From: Liriodendron chinense | Lineage: Eukaryota > Streptophyta > Magnoliopsida > Magnoliales > Magnoliaceae | NCBI GenBank assembly: GCA_003013855.2 | Contig: ML058465.1 | Coordinates: forward strand, 124,001 to 188,000 | Reading direction: 5' to 3' | Length of the DNA stretch: 64,000 nt | Shown here: piece by piece, positions 23,029 to 34,772 of the stretch | How positions within the stretch are numbered: position 1 is the first letter of the stretch | How the letters are laid out: every line of letters begins with the position of its first letter | The notes under the pieces: model-generated | Databases searched by the model: none | What the model was told of the DNA's origin: nothing | What the model saw: only the letters and a program-made list of their open reading frames with translations | Program-made: the position numbers and the translations under genes

Positions 23029-23991
23029 TGTCAAGCTCTTAAATGTGTATATTCTAACTTCATTTTATCACTGACTATGCTTGAAATACATAATTAAAGA
23101 CCCAGCTAATGCATGGTTTTGTGGTTGTAGGAATGGGAGAGAGAATTCATCAATTGAAGGCTTAGAAACATTGTTTACAAGCATTGAAGATCAAAAGACC
23201 AAGTGCCAAAGGGTGGAAGAAAGAAAGCAAAGGAGAAAAGGAAAAAGTGCAGAAATTTGCACTAAAGATAGGTTGTCCGACCGGTCATCCATAGCCCAGG
23301 ACCGGTCGTCCGACCGGTCTGAACACTCAACAGGAGGACCCCTGCTGCTAACATTGCTGGACCAATCATGACCGGTCGTCCGACCGGTCGTCCACTACTC
23401 AAATCGGTCGTCCGACCGGTCGTTGAATTAAATTTTTGGGTTCGAATTTTCAGAAAACTCTCTGGACTATTTTTGACCTTTTGCAACCGGTCATCTAGGA
23501 GCTAAGACTGGTCATCTGTGTAACAGAGTTTCTTCTACGAGCTCCGAATTCTGCTACGCAAAGCACAATTTTTACGGGATTTCTCGAAGTTTCTTCTCAC
23601 TAAGGGTTCCAAACCTATAAAAGGACTCCTCTAGCTCGTTCCTAAGGCATCCTAGAAGAGAAATACCACGGTGGGAGATGGTGGAAGTCGGATATGGAGT
23701 TCTACAACTCCTCCTAGTTTTATATTTTTTTAGTTGCTTTCATGTTTCCTTGGATCACGAACGGCTAAACATCTTAGCTAGGGCTAAGAGGTGAAGCTTG
23801 GAGTGAATCTAAGATGTTTTAATTCATTTGTTTTGGTTTCAAGTTGGATTGTTAGTGAAGAATAATGGTTTGAAGTTTGAATAAAGTTCTAAATAGTTTT
23901 TCTTAATCTTATGATGGCTCATGGATGTTTAGAAGAATTACTTAAGTTCTTAATTATTTTGAATGGTTTTAGACCAGTACACTCCGAGGAA
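23029..23991 (+). repeat. Element A 3' LTR, left part
   Basis: Starts TGTCAAGCTC after the polypurine tract and is homologous to 13098 onward. It is interrupted by element B at 23992; AGGAA at 23987-23991 is duplicated at 37713-37717. Confidence 0.93.
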
Positions 23992-25011
23992 TGTTCACTC
24001 CCCAAGTGTAGGGTTGCGAAGTAGTAATAATTCGGAACGACCGAGTATCGTTCCCACAGAGATTTATGAATGGGTATTTTCAGGTTTTGTCCAAAACACC
24101 TAATAATTAAGATCCTATTAAGAACTAAAGCTGAAAAATAGCAATTTAGGTTTAAACAGTGAATGTGTAAGGTAATTTCAATCTAAAAAGGCACTAGAGC
24201 ACCAAGGATCCACTTTTGATAAGTTTCAATGCATCAACACAACTAGGTTTCTCATAACTCAATCGGAATTGAATTCATATCTCTATTCGATCGGAATATA
24301 GAGCGGTTCAATCAATTATCTAAAACAGGTGCTTATTCATTGATTTGATTCCCACAACCATGCTTAGGCCTTGGGCACACTCAATTGTGTAGGCCAAGCC
24401 TTCTTCTAATCTAGTTGAGATTCACAACCATATCTTTCATCAAATCCTGTCACTAGACTTGATTACAACTAATGATTAGAACTCTAATTAAATCAAAATC
24501 AATCAAGAAACAACTATTTCAGATTACTACAAAAGATAAGAACTTTAGTTGAATGAGTTCCCACATGAAAATCAGGCCATTGCATACAAGGCAATCAAAG
24601 AATCTACCATGCCCGGAGTTGATGATAGATCAATGAACTACACAAGCATAAACAATGCTCAGAAGCTAAATTACTAAGTTAGGATCACTAAGAATCACAT
24701 GAGCCCGGAGTCATCAAGAGATCAAAGTAAAAACCCAACTAGTACTTGATTCAAGCTCACATTAACTAAAATTAATCAATTAAATCATAAAAAGGAAACC
24801 TAGGTTGCATCAATCCATCAAAAACGAATCAAAAGCTTCCCTTCTTAGCCCTAGCTAAGAGGTTTTAGTTCATCTCTAACATCCTTGAACTAGAAGCCTC
24901 TAAAAACATAAAAATAACTAAAACGGGAAGAAAAATAAGAAACTCAAAGCAGAATCCGTCTCCCAAGCAATCCCCACGTCTTAGCCTCTTTTGGTATGAA
25001 GGGAAGAAGTC

Positions 25012-25019
25012 CTTTTATA
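25012..25019 (-). promoter_or_regulatory. TATA box of 3' LTR B
   Basis: TATAAAAG on the minus strand; its counterpart in the 5' LTR is near 31264-31271. Confidence 0.65.
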
Positions 25020-25126
25020 GCTTGGAGGTGTCTATTACGCAAGAAACTTCCAGATTGCGCATAAACTTACGCACTTGCGCAGAGAATTTTGGAGCCCAAT
25101 TTAGAAAGTTCCCGTTTTTTGAATGA

Positions 25127-25365
25127 CCGACCGGTCGGACGACCGGTCGGACTGGCTTGGCCGACCGGTCACGACCGGTCGGACTTCATATGTAAATTGT
25201 CCAGCGAGTGCACTGGAGAAGGCGACTCGTAGGACTGGTCTGGCCGACCGGTCACGACCGGTCGGACTGCCTTCTTGATCAGTCCAGCGACCTCCAATGA
25301 TGTGGCAAACCAGTCACGACCGGTCTGGCTCCCTTGGCCGACTGGTCACGACCGGTCGAACTCCC
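25127..25365 (-). repeat. GACCGGTC palindrome cluster in 3' LTR B
   Basis: Five or so units of paired GACCGGTC with short spacers (near 25128, 25156, 25242, 25313 and 25338), separated by text containing 'gtccagcga'. The 5' LTR copy of this cluster is where element C inserted. Confidence 0.88.
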
Positions 25366-25616
25366 TTTTTCTCTTCATTTCTTTCTTTGTTCTTCTTTTC
25401 TCTTCTCTCCTTGCTTTGTCTTTCTTTGATCCTCCTTCAACCTTCATCCAATGGTCTTCAATGCTCGTAAAGAGCTCTATTTAGCCTTTAATTGGTGAAA
25501 TCTCCATCTTGTTCCTACAATCACAAATCATGCATTAGAGTAGTCCTTTAAACATGTAAACCGTGCATAATGAGTGATGAATTGGGGTTAGAATATGCAC
25601 AATTAAGAGCTCAACA

Positions 25617-26768
25617 CACCCCCCAACCAGCATTTTGCTAGTCCAGAGCAAAACATGCGTGAAACAAGTTTCATTCTCCAAAACCCAACTCTCCTCTAGA
25701 AACTATTCTTCTATACATTTCAAGACACATAAGCGTAAAAATCAAAGAAATTAGGTGATAAAGGTTGAAACCTTAAACTCTCAGAACATAATAAGTGTTT
25801 ATAAAGAAATTCCCGCTGATTGATTGATAAATAGAAGAACTCGAACAAATTCAGCCTAGTGTGCATAGTGAAAGTTCATCTCATGAGTTTCCAGGATTAT
25901 CTTCTTCATAAATCAACTAAACTATAGATCTCAAGGTGTATAGAGCAACAACAAGCCTATGACAGGAAGTTGCCTTACCGTCCTTCCGACGGCTTTCACA
26001 CTACATCCCATTTCCGACTTTGGTTACAGGTAGACCATCCCCCGATTGGTAGTAGGTAGCCCTAATCAGAATTTCCACAATTTTGCCATCATTCCCAATT
26101 TCATCCTTCCTTTCCTTTTTCTTTTACATTAGATAGGATTTTTAGAAATCCATATCTTTCATTATTTTCCCATGGACAAGGATGGACAAAGTACCCCGGC
26201 TTGGTTTCTTAATACCTTAAATCAAGGTCTAATTAATCCACAAATCACATAATCCTTTCAAATCATGAAAATCATGTAATGTGAACTAGGTGTAAAAGTG
26301 TTCAGATTTTCTATCAATCATAAAAATAGGTGAATTCACATATAAAACCATTATATTAAGAGAAATTCAAAGCTTGCAACATCCCTCACTTCATGTCTCC
26401 TCTTCTTATACTTATGCCATCTCGAATGCATAGAATCAAGGTTTTCCAAAAAAGTTTTGAATTTTAGAAAAATCGAAAAAATTTCTACATCATTGCTCGA
26501 AATGTCACAAAAGCTAGCAGATTCATCATCTAAGGAATCTCTCACCCCCCAACCAAAAATTTACATTGTCCTCAATGTAATAAAATATGCAATATGCATG
26601 ACATGAGAGCAATGACATAAAACAGAGGAGAGTGAGAAAGAGAGATATCACCTGAAGCATATATTTCATGACAAGATTAGCTTTTGGAGATGGATTACTT
26701 CACAACTAAATCGACTATCAAAGCAAATCCTAATGGGAAAGCATTCTAGAAAATCATCCTCCGTCAGA
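25617..26768 (-). other. Element B 3' non-coding region with two polypurine-like tracts
   Basis: On the minus strand it runs from GGTTGGGGGGTG at 26554-26543 to the LTR-adjacent GGTTGGGGGGTG at 25628-25617, 926 bp apart. It contains the conserved hairpin CCGTCGGAAGGACGG (25992-25978). No coding potential is visible. Confidence 0.75.
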
Positions 26769-29643
26769 CTAGGAGGTTAATCCCAACAACTCATCCAAAA
26801 GCATAAAGTCAAGCAGAATCATTAGATGGATCAAAAGGTTTCGTAGTAACGTCATCCAATATCCTGCTTCACAATAAACATGTGTGTGAGTAATCAAGAT
26901 AAGCCACTCAAAATCCCAAAAAGGAATTCCAGCGGGTTCCTTAGTCTTTTCACCACATGTATTAGAGGAGACATCATCATATTTATCAAAAAAAATATGT
27001 CTCCATTCAGATTTTCCTGGGCATTGATATTGCAAGTAAGGATCATCCCAGGGTTGGTGGATTTCGGTATGCATCATCCACAAAGGTGTGGAAAAATGAA
27101 TTGATTTCTTAGCACAAAAAGGTGTTGTTTCCACATCCTTCTCTCTGCTAACGTCATATGTCGATACCGACTCTAAAAGTGTGACCATATCCCTTATCAT
27201 ATCATCGTTCTTATCAAGGGAGTAAGTCACTTCTTCGTCTAAGTGACCGGAGTAAAAAGGTGAGGGGGACTCATTTTCCACAATAGAATTGATCATGTTT
27301 ATTTCGTGGACCTCCTCATCCTCATCCTCTTGTTGGTTGTCAATATTGAAAGCATTCAACTCAATCGTCATATTGCCAAAAGACATTTGTATGACCCCAC
27401 TCCTACAATTTGTGATAGCGTTTGATGTAGCTAGGAATGGGCGGCCAAGTATGACTGGAATTTGGGGGCCAATATTAACCATGGGTCTCGTGTCCAAGAC
27501 AATAAAGTCCACCGGCTAGTAAACTTTGTCAACTTGGACAAGAACGTCCTCAATTACCCCTCTCGGAATACGAATCGATCGGTCAGCAAGTTGCAATGTG
27601 GTTTTGGTGGGTTTTAATTCACCTAAACCCAATTGTTCATAGACCGAAAAGGGAATTAAGTTTACACTTGCCCCTAGATCAAGTAGAGCATGTTTCACCC
27701 GGTAGTCTCCAATCACACATGATATTGTTGGACAACCAGGATCTTTGTATTTCTTGGGCATCCCGTGGTTGATAATGGCACTTACATTCTCTCTCAAAAA
27801 TGCCTTCTTTTGCACATGTATTTTTCTTTTGACCGTGCAAAGGTCTTTTAAAAATTTGGCATATGACGGTATCTGTTTAATGGCATCCAACAATGGGATG
27901 TTGATTTTGACTTGCTTGAAAACCTCCAAAAATTCCTAATATTTATCCTGAGGTTTGGCTGAAATCAAGCGTTGGGGGAATGGAGCAACGGGCCTATATT
28001 CTTTCAATGGCTCTTTTTCATTCATGGCGGTGCTAGGTCCATCATCCTCTTTGGAAGATACCGGATCATTAGGCGTTGAAACCTGAACCGGATAAGATTT
28101 TTCAATAATTTTACCACTTCTAAGAGTGGTGATGGCCTTAGCATGTTCCATATGTTGGTTAGAAGAACTAGGCACGCTTATTTCGCATTGTGGTTTTGGA
28201 TTTGATATGGGTTGGGCTGGAAGAATCCCTTCCCTTGCGTTTAAGCGAGCCTTGATTTCCTCCACCGAATTTTTAAGCTCAAGCATTATCGTATGGTTGG
28301 ATTGATTTATTTGAGCTTGACCTTCCATGAATGCTTTCAAAGTATCCTCTATAGGCATTTGAGGTGGGGCCATAGGAATTTGCATTGGGTGCCCCCTTTG
28401 AGGATTATTTTGATTAGCCGTGTTCCATTCGCCCAATTGAAGTTTGGGTTGTTTCTCCAACTAGAATTGTTCGTGTTTGAATTTGGAGTACTAAAAGGTC
28501 GTTGATAACTATTCAAAGCATTTGATTGTTCAAATAAAAGTTCTCGAAACGCATAGATTGTAGGACAATCCGGCGTTTGATGCACATTTGAAGCACAAAT
28601 ACTACAAATAGTTTCAACAGCCCCCCTTTGTTGGGTTGTGTCCACTTTCTTTAGTTCCATCTCCTCGACCTTTCGTGTGAGATTAGCCACTCTAGAACCT
28701 AGATCATCCTTCTCATTTAAAACATGAATTTCTCCCTTTTCCTTGGCTTGGGGTTGTTTTGAACTTGTTGGCTTAGATGTATCCCATGCTTATGTATTTT
28801 CAGCCAACATGTCAAAATAATCCCAAGCTTCCTCCGTTTCTTTGTTCATGAACTCCCCATTGCACATCATCTCCACAAATTGGCGCATGGTTGAGTTTAA
28901 TCCATCACAGAAGAAACTAATCAACCTCCACCGTTCATAGCCATGATGTGGGCATGCGTTTAATAACTCATTATACCTTTCCCAACATTGGAAAAAGGTT
29001 TCTTCTTCTTTTTGGGCGAAGTTCATTATGGCCCTTCTTAGGCATTGGTTCGATGAGTAGGGAAGAATTTTTTTAGAAACTCCCTAGTCATCTCAGCCCA
29101 TGTCCCAATAGACCTTGGCCTTAAGGAATGTAGCCATGATTTGGCCTTCTCTTTCAACGAAAAAGGGAACAATTTAAGTTTTATTGTATCCTTGGTCACA
29201 TTGTCATAGTTTATTGTGGCAATAACCTCTTCAAATTCCTTAATATGTAGATACGCGCTCTCAGAGTCGAGTCCATGGAATCTAGGAAGAAGTTGGATCA
29301 ACCCTGGTTTAAAATCAATATTTCCCACATTGTGAGGGAAAATTATGCAAGAGGGAGTACTCGTCCTAGCTGGTTGTAAATAGTCATGTAAAGTTCTAGG
29401 TTGAGGTACATCCCCCACTTCATTCTCATCCAATTCAGTAAGGTTTGGGGCTGGATTTTGATGTTGATTAACCCCTTGATTTGGTTGATTTTCAGCCATC
29501 TCTCTAGTAATTTCAGGAAAATTTTGACGTTTCCTAGCACGAGGTTCTCTATCAATCCCTTCAACAATTACTCCGTCACGATTGAGCCGGTTATTAGAAT
29601 CCCGAGCCCAATGTGGCATGCAAAACCTAAAAGAATGAAACAA
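26769..29643 (-). pseudogene. Element B gag-protease ORF with unusual C-terminal module (broken)
   Basis: On the minus strand: gag start (MPHWARDSNNRL near 29619), RTLHDYLQPARTSTPSC, the KAKSWLHSLRPRSIGTW core, a frame break near 29035, CWERYNELL, MMCNGEF, a stop near 28790, and a zinc knuckle C-x2-C-x4-H-x4-C (CSIC..., about 28600). After another frame break near 28450 come PQRLISAKP, a stop at 27936, a protease with DLG intact (ALLDLGASVNLIPFSVY, about 27685) and ILGRPFLATSNA (about 27440). The linker DDMIRDMVTLLESV leads directly to PWDDPYLQYQCPG and then THVYCEAGYWM...LRNLL (about 26900-26850). RT, RNase H and the integrase core are absent. Stops are few compared with A, so B is younger or was kept longer. 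Confidence 0.88.
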
Positions 29644-30244
29644 AAAGGAAAAAGAATTCTTCCTTCCTTCCTTTACTCCTCTCTAAGACTTAAGCACAAG
29701 GTGTCTTGCAATGGCTAAGCCAGAAGCAAGGATAGAGACCAATTTCTCCTGGTCAATAGGGGTTTAGAGAACTCCCCACCCACTCTTTGAGTCTTTTGAG
29801 AAAAGTGCAGAAAAAGAAGAAAGGAATAAGATTGAGAAGAGAAATCTCTGAGCATAAGGTGATCCAAGACGGCAGAGCCGACCAATAGGAATCAAGGTGG
29901 CACAAGGCCAACCTATCAGAGATCCAAGAGGAGTCTCCACCCACTCTACAAGAGATGAAGATGGTAGGAATGAGTAGGAGAAGAAGAACAGTAAGGTTAG
30001 AATGATAAAACCTGATTTGTGACTTAAGATGCCTACTTCTTCTTCAACTTCCTAAAAATCCCTGAATTAGACCTATGTTAGAATCCTGCAAAAATCAAAA
30101 CAAAGTAAGTTAGTCTTTAGAAGAAAGCCTACCCTAGAAAGTAAAACAAATCCTAAACCTATCTTAACACAATCTCAACTAAAAGTTATTTCAGAAAATT
30201 TTAAAAATACCGCATAGAAATCCCCGGCAACGGCGCCAAATACT
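29644..30244 (-). other. Element B leader and primer binding site
   Basis: About 580 bp of untranslated leader on the minus strand. The Athila-type primer site TGGCGCCGTTGCCGGGGA lies at 30238-30221, six bases from the LTR end. No ORF is supported in the leader. Confidence 0.8.
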
Positions 30245-31421
30245 TGTTCATTCCCCAAGTGTAGGGTTGCGAAGTAGTAATAATTCGAAAAGACCGAGTA
30301 TCGTTCCCACAGAGATTTTTGAATGGGTATTTTCAGATTTTGTCCAAAACAACAAATAATTAAGATCCTATTAAGAACTAAAGCTGGAAAATAGCAATTT
30401 AGGTTTAAACAGTGAATGTGTAAGGTAATTTCAATCTAAAAAGGCACTAGAGCACCAAGGATCCACTTTTGATAAGTTTCAATGCATCAACACAACTAGG
30501 TTTCTCATAACTCAATCGGAATCGAATTCATATCTCTATCTGATCGGAATATAGAGCGGTTCAATCAATTATCTAAAACAGGTGCTTATTCATTGATTTG
30601 ATTCCCACAACCATGCTCAAGCCTTGGGCACACTCAATTGTGTACGCCAAGCCTTCTTCCAATCTAGTTGAGATTCACAACCATAGCTTTCATCAAATCC
30701 TGTCACTAGACTTGATTACAACTAATGATTAGAACTCTAATTAAATCAAAATCAATCAAGAAACAACTATTTCAGATTACTACAAAAGATAAGAACTTTA
30801 GTTGAATGAGTTCCCACATGAAAATCAGGCCATTGCATACAAGGCAATCAAAGAATCTACCATGCCCGGAGTCGATGATAGATCAATGAACTACACAAGC
30901 ATAAACAATGCTCAGAAGCTAAATTACTAAGTTAGGATCACTAAGAATCACATGAGCCCGGAGTCATTAAGAGATCAAAGTAAAAACCCAACTAGTACTT
31001 GATTCAAACTCACATTAACTAAAATTAATCAATTAAATCATAAAAAGGAAACCTAGGTTGCATCAATCCATCAACAATGAATCAAAAGCTTCCCCTCTTA
31101 GCCCTAGCTAAGAGGTTTTAGTTCATCTCTAACATCCTTGAACTAGAAGCCTCTAAAAACATAAAAATAACTAAAACGGGAAGAAAACTAAGAAACTCGA
31201 AGTAGAATCCGTCTCCCAAGCAATCCCCATGTCCTGGCCTCTTTTGGTATGAAGGGAAGAAGTCCTTTTATAGCTTGGAGGTGTCCATTACGCAAGAAAC
31301 TTCCAGATTGTGCGTAAACTTACGCACTTGCGCAGAGAATTTCGGAGCCCAATTTAGAAAGTTCCCGTTTTTTGCATGATCGACCGGTCGGACGACCGGT
31401 CGGACTGGCTTGGCTGACCGG
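30245..31421 (-). repeat. Element B 5' LTR, downstream part
   Basis: Homologous to 23992-25165. It stops inside a GACCGGTC palindrome at 31421, where element C is inserted (duplication ACCGG, 31417-31421 and 37270-37274). Confidence 0.93.
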
Positions 31422-31649
31422 TGTTGAACCTCCAATTTATACATTGCATTACCCATTACACTATATAGTTTGCATATTTTTCATGGGTTAAAGGCCCAAC
31501 TAACACGTGTTTTTGTGATTTTAGGGATGAGAGCAGACTTCGTCCAAATGAAGCGTAACAAGGGATATTTGAAGACATTGGAGGAAGTCCTAAGATGGAC
31601 CAAGGAAAGAAGAAGAAAGAGAGAGAAAAGAGAATGAAGAAATACAAGG

Positions 31650-31965
31650 CTGACCGGTCGTCCGACCGGTCAGCCACATCAAAGGAATCAAGTAGAAGAG
31701 AGGCCGACCGGTCATGACCGGTCGGCCATGAACACTGAATGAAGGCTGGAAGTTGGACAACAATGTCCGACCGGTCATGACCGGTCGGCCATGAACACTG
31801 AATGAAGGCTGAAAGTTGGACAACAATGTCCGACCGGTCATGACCGATCGGCTGTGTACACTGGCCAAAGCAGAAACAATGCCCGACCGGTCATGACCGG
31901 TCGGGTAGGCACGCTGGACTCCCCGGATGGTTTGAAAAACTAGTCCAACCGGTCACGACCGGTCG
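31650..31965 (+). repeat. GACCGGTC palindrome cluster with a 63-bp duplicated unit, 5' LTR C
   Basis: Six paired GACCGGTC units. A 63-bp segment consisting of one unit plus 'ccatgaacactgaatgaagg'-type spacer occurs twice in tandem here (about 31710-31835) but once in the 3' LTR (36178-36245). LTRs are copied from one template at insertion, so the unit number changed afterwards or during reverse transcription. Confidence 0.88.
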
Positions 31966-32062
31966 GCCCTGCGTAAGAAGACTCCTTTCTAAATTGGGAC
32001 TCCGAATTTCACTGCGCAATGTGAAGGCTTTCGCAGAATCCGACGCAAGGAAGGATTGTTGC

Positions 32063-32070
32063 TATAAAAG
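32063..32070 (+). promoter_or_regulatory. TATA box of 5' LTR C
   Basis: TATAAAAG following CTGCGCAATGTG and TTTCGCAG segments. The 3' LTR copy is at 36469-36476. Confidence 0.7.
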
Positions 32071-32870
32071 GCCACCTAAGGGCTCTCCCTAAGGTATCAG
32101 AGAGGAGAAGGAACGTGAGTTTGGAGGCTGAAGGTGACTGTGGAGCGTCTGCAACATCTATCTTCGGGTTTTTCTAGTTTTATGCTTTATTTTTGAGTTT
32201 TTAGTAGTAGCATGACTATGCTCGGCTAAAACCTCTCAGCTAAGGCTGAGAGGTGAAGCTTGTAGCCAATTCTATGTTAATTTCAGTTTGATTCAAGTAT
32301 TTTTCAATTCAAAGTTAGAATTTTCTTATGTTTCAGTTCAAAAGATGGTAGTTTGAGATGTCTTATCTGAGTTCATGTGCTCCGGACATGAATTCCTTTT
32401 AATTCTCTGAGATTATCACAGGTTGCTTGTTTAGATTTGAATTATAGTAATCCTTGAGCAGGCCATAGTCCATAGGCATGGCTGTTACTCCGCAGGCTAT
32501 GAATTTGAATTCTACATTGATGGAATGGACTTGAACGTGGAAGTTCAACTTGAAATGGATGAATGTGTGTGAATGCTTTATTTTCCAATTAGATGAGAGA
32601 TAAGACTTCAAATCTAATTGTGTTCTCTACTTGGATTGACTGAATTGACATAGGATTGCTACAAGTGGATCCTTGAAAGCCTTAGTACATTATATCTCTG
32701 ATTTCTCATAAATTTCTTGTTTTAACACCATTGAATCTGAATTTCCTATATAAAGCTGAGTTGCTGGAGTGATTTGAAAGCTGTTACTCTTTCCCTGTGG
32801 ATCGACCTCGGTCTTACCGAGTTTTATTACTACATCGCAGCCTTACACTTGAGGCGAGCGAACAAGTTTT

Positions 32871-32888
32871 TGGCGCCGTTGCCGGGGA
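32871..32888 (+). other. Primer binding site of element C
   Basis: TGGCGCCGTTGCCGGGGA, a perfect Athila-type (tRNA-Asp) site, six bases after the LTR. A 160-bp leader separates it from the ORF. Confidence 0.88.
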
Positions 32889-33050
32889 AAAGGTTAAACG
32901 GTTCTAATTGTTCTAGTAGCTATAGAGTAATCTTAGTTAGGACATTGTTGCTGACATAGATCTCACTCTATTGGGTAACATCTCCCCATATCCCTTCTTT
33001 TTGTTCTTTTTTTTATATTAGGGTAGTTTTCAATTTCTTAAAATTTCATC

Positions 33051-34772
33051 ATGTATGATTGGACGAATGGTGCATATAAGCATCTTTTGGAAGATGAGAT
33101 GTCAGACCATGAAATTGAAAGTCTTTATGATTGGAACCATTATAAGCATAAGTATTTTTCTAAGATTCAATCAACCTCCACTGCCGCCCCACGTAAGACG
33201 ATGCGTGATTACATTAATGAAAACAATACACATATTGAGACACGATGTAAGATGATGGGGGAATACCGGAACGAAGCAAAATTGGATAATCATCCGGGAA
33301 AAACATTACGTGATTACCGGATTGAAAATAACATGAGTGTTCCACCGGTTATGGTAAGAGGTGTGCAACAACAAAAGGAACAGGTGAATAGTAGCCAACC
33401 GGTTAAGACAATGCGTGATTACTTGTATGGATATGCCTATCAACCATCATATAACTTTTCATCCTACAATGCGTACGGTCTTAATTGGGAAAACCACCAT
33501 TCTCCTTATTCAAGGGAGGAACCAACCATGGATGCCAACAACTATCCTCAAGAGTTTCTTTCTCATGAGCCGCAACCGACACGAACTCTTGAGGATGTGC
33601 TGCGAGAGTTTATGGAAATAACTAAGAAATGCATACAAAACCTCTCGCCATCTCAAAATATTAAACCCAACATTGGGAACACCGAATCAATCCCCAACAA
33701 TGAGGAAGATGAGGCTATCCAAGCCCAACCCTCTTCTGATTTAATGGATAGACTTTTAAAGGAGATTGATTTCGATGATCCCAATGTCATCATCAATTAT
33801 GGTGAGTCCACTATCTCTTTTGGATGCTTTGAACTTAATGATGAAGAGATTTCAATGACGGTTGACGAACCCGAGGAATCCATAAAATTTGAAAGTGGTA
33901 GTGGGGTTGCCTACAATGAGGGTGTGGTGAATGGTTATGAACCTATGGTTTCTTTTTCCCAAGGGCATAATGATTATGAGTCTCTAGAGGATATGCATGC
34001 TAGAGAGATGGCCGAAGTCGATCTTTTTGAGTCCTTCCACCAACAACACATGCCAAATTCTAGTGTGGTAGACCTCCCTTTGATTGAAAATTCTATTCCT
34101 TTGGATGATGAGGTGGCACAATCTGAAATTTTCAAAGATCAACCAATGTTAAATGATGTGCTTACCACTGAATCTGAAGAATTCTCTTTGGAAGACATCC
34201 TCTCTATAGAGGAGGAATTCCTTACCATTGAAATAGAATTTCTTCAATCATTAAGGGAGGATGAGGACCCTTCATCCGACTATCTCGATTTCCTAGAGGA
34301 ATGCTTGGCCCACTCTTATGATCTTGATGATGAGATGATTAAGGAGTTGGATATTTTGTTAGACACGGTGTCGGTGCCTGAAGAACACCTTTCCACTGAT
34401 TTACACTCTTTACCATTGTTTATGGAAACACCGTACAATTCTGAATTTGTGGAAGAGACAACTTTAACTAATGAAAACTTGATGAATGTCTCTCCACCGT
34501 CATGGGTCCTTCAGCCCATTGAAAATTCTGATTGGGATGACCCATTTTTAATCAATCATAACCCAAATCAGAATTTGAGGAGATATCTTTTTGCTGCTCT
34601 TATCTCCTCCTTTTATGCATGTGGTGCACAATACGATTGGACTTCAATGATAAGAAGCACACATGTTTACTGTCGAGCAGGACTTTGGATGGTCCTCATG
34701 AGAAATTTATTGAAATTCATGAAGATCCTGCTCAACTTTGATCATGTAGTTGATCGGACTAATCAAAGGTAG
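33051..34772 (+). CDS. Element C ORF, 573 aa, gag-derived protein of unknown function
   Basis: The longest uninterrupted ORF among the gypsy-type elements here, from ATG at 33051 to TAG at 34770-34772. It has no zinc knuckle, protease DLG, RT or integrase core. Seen in the protein: a KT(M/L)RDY motif three times at residues 49-54, 84-89 and 119-124, exactly 35 residues apart, recalling the single RTLRDY/RTLHDY motif near the gag N-terminus of A and B; a TRTLEDVLREF segment near residue 185; a long acidic Glu/Asp-rich middle; EECLAHSYDLDDEMI (about residue 422), like the protease-RT linker of A; and a C-terminus with DWDDPFL, NPNQNLRRY and STHVYCRAGLWM...LMRNLL, shared with B. DWDDPFL-NPNQ also resembles the integrase N-terminus of A (LWDDPYL-CPNQ). 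I infer a pol-deleted derivative whose remaining ORF stayed open. Function unknown. Confidence 0.8.
   Translation: MYDWTNGAYKHLLEDEMSDHEIESLYDWNHYKHKYFSKIQSTSTAAPRKTMRDYINENNTHIETRCKMMGEYRNEAKLDNHPGKTLRDYRIENNMSVPPVMVRGVQQQKEQVNSSQPVKTMRDYLYGYAYQPSYNFSSYNAYGLNWENHHSPYSREEPTMDANNYPQEFLSHEPQPTRTLEDVLREFMEITKKCIQNLSPSQNIKPNIGNTESIPNNEEDEAIQAQPSSDLMDRLLKEIDFDDPNVIINYGESTISFGCFELNDEEISMTVDEPEESIKFESGSGVAYNEGVVNGYEPMVSFSQGHNDYESLEDMHAREMAEVDLFESFHQQHMPNSSVVDLPLIENSIPLDDEVAQSEIFKDQPMLNDVLTTESEEFSLEDILSIEEEFLTIEIEFLQSLREDEDPSSDYLDFLEECLAHSYDLDDEMIKELDILLDTVSVPEEHLSTDLHSLPLFMETPYNSEFVEETTLTNENLMNVSPPSWVLQPIENSDWDDPFLINHNPNQNLRRYLFAALISSFYACGAQYDWTSMIRSTHVYCRAGLWMVLMRNLLKFMKILLNFDHVVDRTNQR

Larger units (their letters stand above)
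23992..25616 (-). repeat. Element B 3' LTR (1625 bp)
   Basis: On the minus strand it runs from TGTTGAGCTC (25616) to GGGGAGTGAACA (23992). Palindromes lie at about 25127-25365 and the TATA box at 25019-25012, with TGCGTAA/TTACGCA-type sequences between them (about 25035-25085). Confidence 0.92.
31422..32864 (+). repeat. Element C 5' LTR (1443 bp)
   Basis: TGTTGAACCT to GAGGCGAGCGAACA. The palindrome cluster (about 31650-31965) has one more 63-bp unit than the 3' LTR. TATA box at 32063-32070. Confidence 0.93.
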
